Shown piece by piece: positions 29,105 through 33,258 of a stretch of DNA of 33,258 nt (the first letter of the stretch is position 1; each line of letters begins with the position of its first letter). Both the position numbers and the translations under genes were made by a program. Origin of the DNA: Chara braunii (lineage: Eukaryota > Streptophyta > Charophyceae > Charales > Characeae); the NCBI GenBank assembly GCA_003427395.1, contig BFEA01000550.1, positions 77,017 through 110,274 of the forward strand. The letters run 5' to 3'. The notes under the pieces were generated by a model, which had not been told where the DNA came from, made no database searches, and saw nothing but the letters and a program-made list of their open reading frames with translations.

Positions 29105-29390
29105 CAGGGTGCATGGGTCCAGATGAGCAATGGGAGGCAGATCCCGATCAACTGTAATGCTCGCAAGGGTGCGCCGTTTAAACCAGCAAGAGCACATGGA
29201 TCCTGATCAGCAATGGCGGACAGGTCCCGATCAACTAGAATGCGCGCAAGGGCGCGCCGAATATACCAGCAAGAGCACATGGATCCGGATCAGCAATGGC
29301 GGGTAGATCCCAATCAACTATTATGCCTGCCCGTGCGCGCCGATTAAACCAGCAAGAGCACATGGATCCGGACAGCAATGGCGGGTAGAA
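29105..29390. repeat. Minisatellite block 6, copy B (83-bp unit)
   Basis: CCAGCAAGAGCACATGGATC anchors... start at 29,183, 29,266 and 29,349, exactly 83 bp apart. Confidence 0.88.
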
Positions 29391-29775
29391 GGGCGTGCGG
29401 GCACACAGATATGGGGTTTGAGCAGGGCAAGAGTGAGCGCATGAGCTGGGAAGAGAGAATGAGAGGGAGAACGAATGAAAAAAAAGAGAAAGGAGGAGCG
29501 AGGGGACGGGAGGATGAGAGGAGACGGCGGGTGTGAGCAGCAGGAGCAAAAGTGCAAGAGTTCAAAGTAAGACACCCTGGCCACTGCAGCCGCCCAAAAG
29601 GCTGCCAACCTCTCCCTTACCTCTCCCCCTTGCTTCCCTCGATCTTGTTAAGCTTGCTCCCTCTTCTACTCGTCCCAATGACTTGGTCTTGGCTCCTGCT
29701 GCTCCTTGCCGCTCCACCAGCGTTTCTGCGCTTCACTCAAGCATTTCCTGCCTCTCTCGAGTGACACGGCCTCTC

Positions 29776-29782
29776 TTTTATG
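29776..29782 (-). promoter_or_regulatory. Mutated TATA box of LTR copy B
   Basis: The minus strand reads CCATAAAAGAGAGGCC where copy A has CTATAAAAGAGAGGCC, a single T to C change in the box. Confidence 0.5.
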
Positions 29783-29839
29783 GTGGAGAGGCCAGGTGGT
29801 CAGGCCCAAGTGCTGCAGTCCCAATGTTGGGGCCAGGGC

Positions 29840-30370
29840 TAAAAATAGACCAAGCCTGTGCTAAAATTAACACGACCTTCAAATAGGAACAGCCAGTCCC
29901 ACGCAGTCGAATAGTCAGTCCTGAGTCCACACTAAAAATAGCATGGAACTCTGCTAATTTTAGCATGGGACTGGGCCGGCCCAGTCCCAAGTAGTCAAAC
30001 AGTCAGTCCCACGCTAAAAATAGCATGAGACTGTGCTAATTCTAGCACGGGACTGGGGCAGGCCCGGTCCCAAGTAATCGAACAGTCAGTCCCACGATAA
30101 AATTAGTGTGGGACTGTGCTAAATTTAGCACAGGACTGGGGCAGGCCCAGTCCCAAGTAGTCGAACAGTCAGTCCCGCGCCAAAAATAGTGTGGGACTAT
30201 GCTAATTTTAGCACGAGACTGGGGCAGGCGCAGTCCCAAGTAGTCGAACAGTCAGTCCCACGCTAAAAATAGCATGGGACTATGCACGCTACTGTGCTAA
30301 TTTTAGCACGGGACTGGGGCAGGCCCGACTTTGGGAAACGAAGAGTCAGTCCAGCACTTAAAATAGCACG
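29840..30370. repeat. U3 palindrome array, copy B (83-bp unit)
   Basis: GTCCCAAGTAGTCGAACAGT anchors start at 29,984, 30,067, 30,150 and 30,233, exactly 83 bp apart. Each unit has a CCCACGCTA...TAGCrTGGG inverted repeat and a second palindrome; GTGCTAAATTTAGCAC at 30,116-30,131 is perfect over 16 bp. Confidence 0.9.
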
Positions 30371-30769
30371 TGACCCCTTTTAATTACTACTAGGGCCCAG
30401 TTATCCATCTACGTGGCCATTTGGAGCTGTCCCTTTTCCGGCCAAGTTATCCGATTGCGTCGGTTCGGTCCGAAACGATGAAACTTAATTATCTCATTAA
30501 CCCTTGGTCCGTTTCAAGTGCCGTTTGGGCCGGACCTCACTAAGTCGACCCTTGCGGTCGCGACGGTCCAGTCCAAAGGGAGCGATCAGGCCTCCTGACG
30601 GCTGTATTGCCGCATTGTCTTCTTCGTGGCTTCGGCCCCGGGGAAGTAACCAACGCGTTGGAGCCTGGTTGACTTTAACCGCGGGCAGCCCTTGGCACAG
30701 ATTTGACACGCCGCAGAGGCTGACCGCGTCGAGTCAACTTCCGTTCACACGGCGCCTCACCCTCCGACA

Positions 30770-31195
30770 GCGTGCGCCGAGTGGCGAGGGGCGCTAGCAG
30801 CAATAGCCGAGCTGCAGGGCGCGAGGGCAGAGGAGGGTGACGGTGGTGTTCAGGCGGAGGTGCAGATGTGGGTGGACAGGGGGTGATGAGGGAGATGGCA
30901 GTATGTATGTGGTGTACGCGAGAGGTTGGCATTGGGGTTGACAACATGTACATTGGCCTTCAAAGTCGAAGTGAGCCTGTTGCATGAACATAGGTAGGCT
31001 AGGTAGGACGAGTAGAGTAGGTTGGGCGCCCCACAAGAGGAGCAACATTGAATACTACGTTGGTGTGGCCTGAGGGCTTGAACATTGGATGAAATCTTGG
31101 TGCATTTGAACTCTCTGCTTGTTTCATGACTATCTAGACTTCTGCGTGATTTTGCAACTCTTTTTTCTATATATCACTCTCTCATATTCCTTGCA
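30770..31195 (+). mobile_element. Right half of the split LTR
   Basis: It matches 18,840-19,328 of the Gypsy-III LTR from GAGGGGCGCT onward and ends at CCTTGCA, the same terminus. Its left half is at 1,827-2,634. The giant element lies between the halves. The 52 bp after it (31,196-31,247), with AATAAA and A9, belong to the outermost insertion layer. Confidence 0.75.
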
Positions 31196-31247
31196 AGAGT
31201 ATATTTATATTTAATTGTTGTATTAATAAAGTATAAAAAAAAAGTCA

Positions 31248-31252
31248 AACCC
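31248..31252 (+). repeat. Right target-site duplication AACCC of the 29-kb insertion
   Basis: It follows GTCA at 31,247 and matches 1,790-1,794. Confidence 0.75.
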
Positions 31253-31697
31253 TATCTAATAGATCATCTATCATTGGTAATACGTTCGACATTTTAACCG
31301 TCACCGCATTCAGTCCCCTATAGTCGTGCACATGCGTGCCCTCTTTCATCAGCACGAACAAGACTGGTGCGCCGTATGGTGATGAAGTTGGCATAATCCA
31401 TCCCATCTCTATCAGTTCATCCAGCTGCTCGCGCAACTCATTAAATTGCTTGGGAGATATCAAGTAAATGGGGCCCTTGAGAGTCTTGCTACCGGGCTCT
31501 ATCTCAATCTGGTGTTTCATTTCCCTCTCTACAACGCCGATCGGGGCCCCTCCCACATCAGCACACTGCTTCAATAGTTTTTGAACTTGGGGCAGTGTCA
31601 GTTCCTCTTCCTTCTTACCTTCGCTGCTGGTCGAAACAAAAACTTGGTCAACCATATCCTTCTTGGCCATGTGCCTTGCGAACACGGGGGCACTCAT
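31253..31697 (-). pseudogene. Gypsy-I reverse transcriptase, N-terminal half
   Basis: The frame shows [68 protein letters not shown] and [11 protein letters not shown]. These are the fingers motifs of gypsy RT. The next expected motif (K-I-D-L-x-S-G-Y) is at 1,780-1,789, on the other side of the insertion. The frame is open for 150 codons. A small loss has changed the usual R-M-C-x-D-Y before RGLN into HVHDYRG. The first 50 residues ([20 protein letters not shown]) are the linker before RT. Confidence 0.9.
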
Positions 31698-32290
31698 GCA
31701 GCAAAGGGACAGACTCGACTACTCCAGACTCGTGCAACCATCCCATCTTCTTCTTGCCACCTTCGGGGCTGGGCCGCCAGCACTCGTGCTTGCCCATTTT
31801 TACATCAGCATACGCGGCCGTTTCCCCAATTTGTAAGGGTAGGTTGTCTTCCACTAAGAGGGTTGGGGAGTGCAAAACTTTTTTCACCTTAGCTCCTTCC
31901 CCCCCTCCGAACGAAAGTATGCCTTCACCCCTTCGACGTGTCTTCGACTCTCATCTCTCGATTGCCGGCCAATCTACTCACAACCGGCTGATCTGGCGTC
32001 TTCACCTTCATGCTAAGATGCATCTTTTACAATCCTCTTCGGCTTCGCGCCCACTCTTTCCTTACTTATCCCTACATCTCCTTTTCGACATCTTCTTATT
32101 TCCGGCCTAGGCTTGGCAACGAGTGATCAGCTCATCACCAATGCCTACAAGGGAGCCACCTAGCACAAGCGAACTCTGGACAACCATCTAGGTGGGGGGC
32201 TACGTCAATCTCTGCCATGGGGACCTTCAAACAGGAAGGTGCCTGCTCAGCTCACGCTTCCACCTGTCTAACTCAATTTGATATTTTCAG
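31698..32290 (-). pseudogene. Presumed Gypsy-I protease region, unreadable
   Basis: This stretch lies between the zinc knuckle and RT, where protease is expected, but I see no D-S/T-G motif. The clearest frame (31,887-31,648: LPLQIGETAAYADVKMGKHE, CWRPSPEGGKKKMGW) has no recognised domain. Confidence 0.35.
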
Positions 32291-32292
32291 TA

Positions 32293-32790
32293 CTAGCAAC
32301 TGCAACTCCTACTGGTGTTCCCTTTTTGGTACCTAAAATCAAGGCAAAAGGGAATAATGTGGTTGGGGTCACTACATTTTATGCACAAGCCCTCGTCGAT
32401 CCGCTTTTTCCACACATCGTACAACATCTTGAGGACCTCCCAAGACTTTCCTTCAACAGGTGTTGGGTGTATTGGGTAAGGCATCCACCTTGCGGGGAAC
32501 CATTATCCCTACCATCTGCGCAGTAGCTTCCATCGCCACTACTCCCAACCCCTCCTCTACCTCAGCCTCCTCTTCCTCGTTGCCCTCCCCCACGGGCTGC
32601 AGCAGTCGCATAGTCCGCTCCATGCTCTACTTGGCTGTTGTTTGTGTCTTCCAGTCCGTAGTCAATTTGTTCGTAGGGTAGTGCCTCGATTCCCCTTTCC
32701 TTGAATGTGACCAGAAGACTATCCTTCCCCTCTGTATTATCAGATATGGTCTTGTTCTTCCATCTATTCCCTTTTCAAAGTCTTTGTAAT
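32293..32790 (-). pseudogene. Gypsy-I gag C-terminus with CCHC zinc knuckle
   Basis: The knuckle CIKCSDPNHIIPFC at 32,385-32,344 is an exact C-x2-C-x4-H-x4-C, preceded by WEVLKMLYDVWKKRIDEGL, the helix usual before gypsy knuckles. Upstream, in another frame, a Gag tail reads TFKERGIEALPYEQIDYGLE followed by an AAARGGGQRGRGG basic stretch near 32,570-32,610. It would bind element RNA in the particle. Frameshifted, and the capsid core is not evident in the window. Confidence 0.72.
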
Positions 32791-32799
32791 AGTGGCAGT

Positions 32800-33258
32800 A
32801 GTTTGCTTCTTAAAGGAAACCGCCCTGCTCTACCGTACGTCATGCCCTCCGTGGTTCTGTGACGCACCAACTTATGTGCACGGGCAAGCACTTGAGCCCC
32901 TTCTTTTTTCTTTTCTTTTTTTGAGTAACCTGCGTCGATCTAATCCAGTTCCGGTTGTTATTTTGAGTGTCTCATTGTTCGCAAAGCTTGCCTTGTTAGG
33001 CCCTGATGCATGGGGACACATCGGCCAATCTTGACTTTAAACTTTTGCACTTTTCAAAAGTTTCCTTGTATTTTACCTTTATGTAGGATTTACGTGCACC
33101 TTAGCGAGCGCACTCAAAATTCATTTTACTCTTTGTTGCACCCCCCGACGGTCAGCAGCCCTTGATTGGTCGGCTGCCGACCCGCCGACCGATCGGCTGG
33201 TCGGCACCTACCGGTCAGGCATCATCGGCACACCGCAAAAAAAAAAAAAAAAAAAAAA
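32800..33258. other. Window edge, GC-rich inverted repeats and poly(A)
   Basis: No coding domain was recognised, although Gypsy-I gag should lie here. From 33,165 to 33,215 there are clustered GTCGGC/GCCGAC inverted motifs, and the window ends in about 21 A residues after CACACCGC. The poly(A) may be the tail of a retroposon or a simple repeat beside an assembly gap. Confidence 0.4.

Larger units (their letters stand above)
2635..30769 (-). mobile_element. Giant minus-strand LTR retrotransposon (28.1 kb with nested insertions)
   Basis: Two direct repeats of 5,584 bp (2,635-8,218) and 5,583 bp (25,187-30,769) both begin TGTC and end GACA on the plus strand, the TG...CA form of LTRs. A tRNA-Asp-type primer-binding site lies 4 bp inside the right repeat on the minus strand, which sets the orientation. 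In minus-strand order the element reads: 5' LTR, primer site, module-rich leader, gag, nucleocapsid, protease, [RT missing, replaced by Gypsy-III], RNase H, partial integrase, a 3' region of unknown content, 3' LTR. It sits inside a split LTR. The flanking sequence GCGCG (2,629-2,633) and GCGTG (30,770-30,774) may be an imperfect duplication. Without Gypsy-III it would be about 21 kb. Confidence 0.8.
25187..30769 (-). repeat. 5' LTR of the giant element (copy B)
   Basis: It is the partner of 2,635-8,218, with plus-strand ends TGTCGTG and CCGACA giving a 5-bp inverted terminal TGTCG/CGACA. It shows the same order of minisatellite blocks and coding remnants. Its U3 lies at the 30,769 side and its 3' end abuts the primer-binding site. 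It keeps about 320 bp of coding that copy A has lost, but lacks about 110 bp near 25,640. Outside it, the split plus-strand LTR resumes at 30,770. Confidence 0.82.
1795..31247. mobile_element. 29.45-kb composite insertion in the Gypsy-I RT gene
   Basis: The block begins TGATTTTCTTTTATAT and ends ATAAAAAAAAAGTCA, so its ends are TG and CA. They form an imperfect inverted repeat of about 16 bp, although part of the match is T runs. A perfect 5-bp direct repeat flanks it. The two RT halves of Gypsy-I meet exactly at these borders. Only about 32 bp on the left (1,795-1,826) and 52 bp on the right (31,196-31,247) belong to the outermost layer; everything inside is later nested material. The right piece carries an AATAAA followed by nine A residues. 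I cannot tell whether the outer layer is an extended LTR or a tiny separate element. Confidence 0.7.

Noticed and set aside
30785-31245. Poly(A)-ended LINE or SINE at the right end of the insertion
   Set aside because: AATAAA plus A9 suggested this, but the segment up to 31,195 is the second half of the Gypsy-III-type LTR, and the last bases pair with the left end as an imperfect inverted terminus next to a 5-bp duplication.

Overview
The window looks like repeat-rich nuclear DNA of a plant-lineage (streptophyte) eukaryote. The evidence is Ty3/gypsy polyproteins of plant type, a primer-binding site matching plant tRNA-Asp, a tRNA-Glu remnant like plant mitochondrial trnE, many microsatellites, and no intact host gene. 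The style of the gypsy families made me think of a charophyte such as Chara, but that is recollection and is not proven here. Nearly every coding trace is a decayed transposable element with stops and frameshifts.

The main structure is a nest of insertions. Level 0 is a gypsy element on the minus strand (Gypsy-I). Its reverse transcriptase (RT) is cut in two: the N-terminal part lies at the right end (31,253-31,697) and the palm, RNase H and integrase lie at the left end (1,789 to 1). The 29.45-kb block between them (1,795-31,247) is flanked by a perfect 5-bp direct repeat, AACCC. Level 1 is an LTR-like sequence on the plus strand, split into 1,827-2,634 and 30,770-31,195. Level 2 splits it: a 28-kb minus-strand LTR retrotransposon (2,635-30,769) with two LTRs of 5,584 and 5,583 bp, a tRNA-Asp primer-binding site just inside the right LTR, a leader of repeated protein modules, gag, protease, RNase H and a partial integrase. 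Level 3 is a plus-strand gypsy element (Gypsy-III, about 12,585-19,328) that sits where the RT of level 2 should be. Level 4 is a hAT-like DNA transposon (16,990-18,391) inside the 3' LTR of Gypsy-III, with an 8-bp target-site duplication and an assembly gap.

The giant LTRs are unusual. In transcript order (minus strand) each has a U3 with an 83-bp tandem array of palindromes, a TATA box, a series of six further minisatellite blocks, and then coding remnants. These remnants seem related to the modules that continue past the primer-binding site into the leader. The leader carries several copies of a core of about 100 residues that I do not recognise, with strikingly constant motif spacing.

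Smaller items are a pair of organelle-like tRNA remnants in an AT-rich patch (22.05-22.38 kb), an antisense TATA box and broken RGG/Glu-rich and Tyr/Pro-rich ORF just inside the left LTR (8.27-8.94 kb), and a 180-bp insertion flanked by 9-bp repeats (2,360-2,539). All coordinates of decayed domains are approximate, because they come from reading frames by eye.
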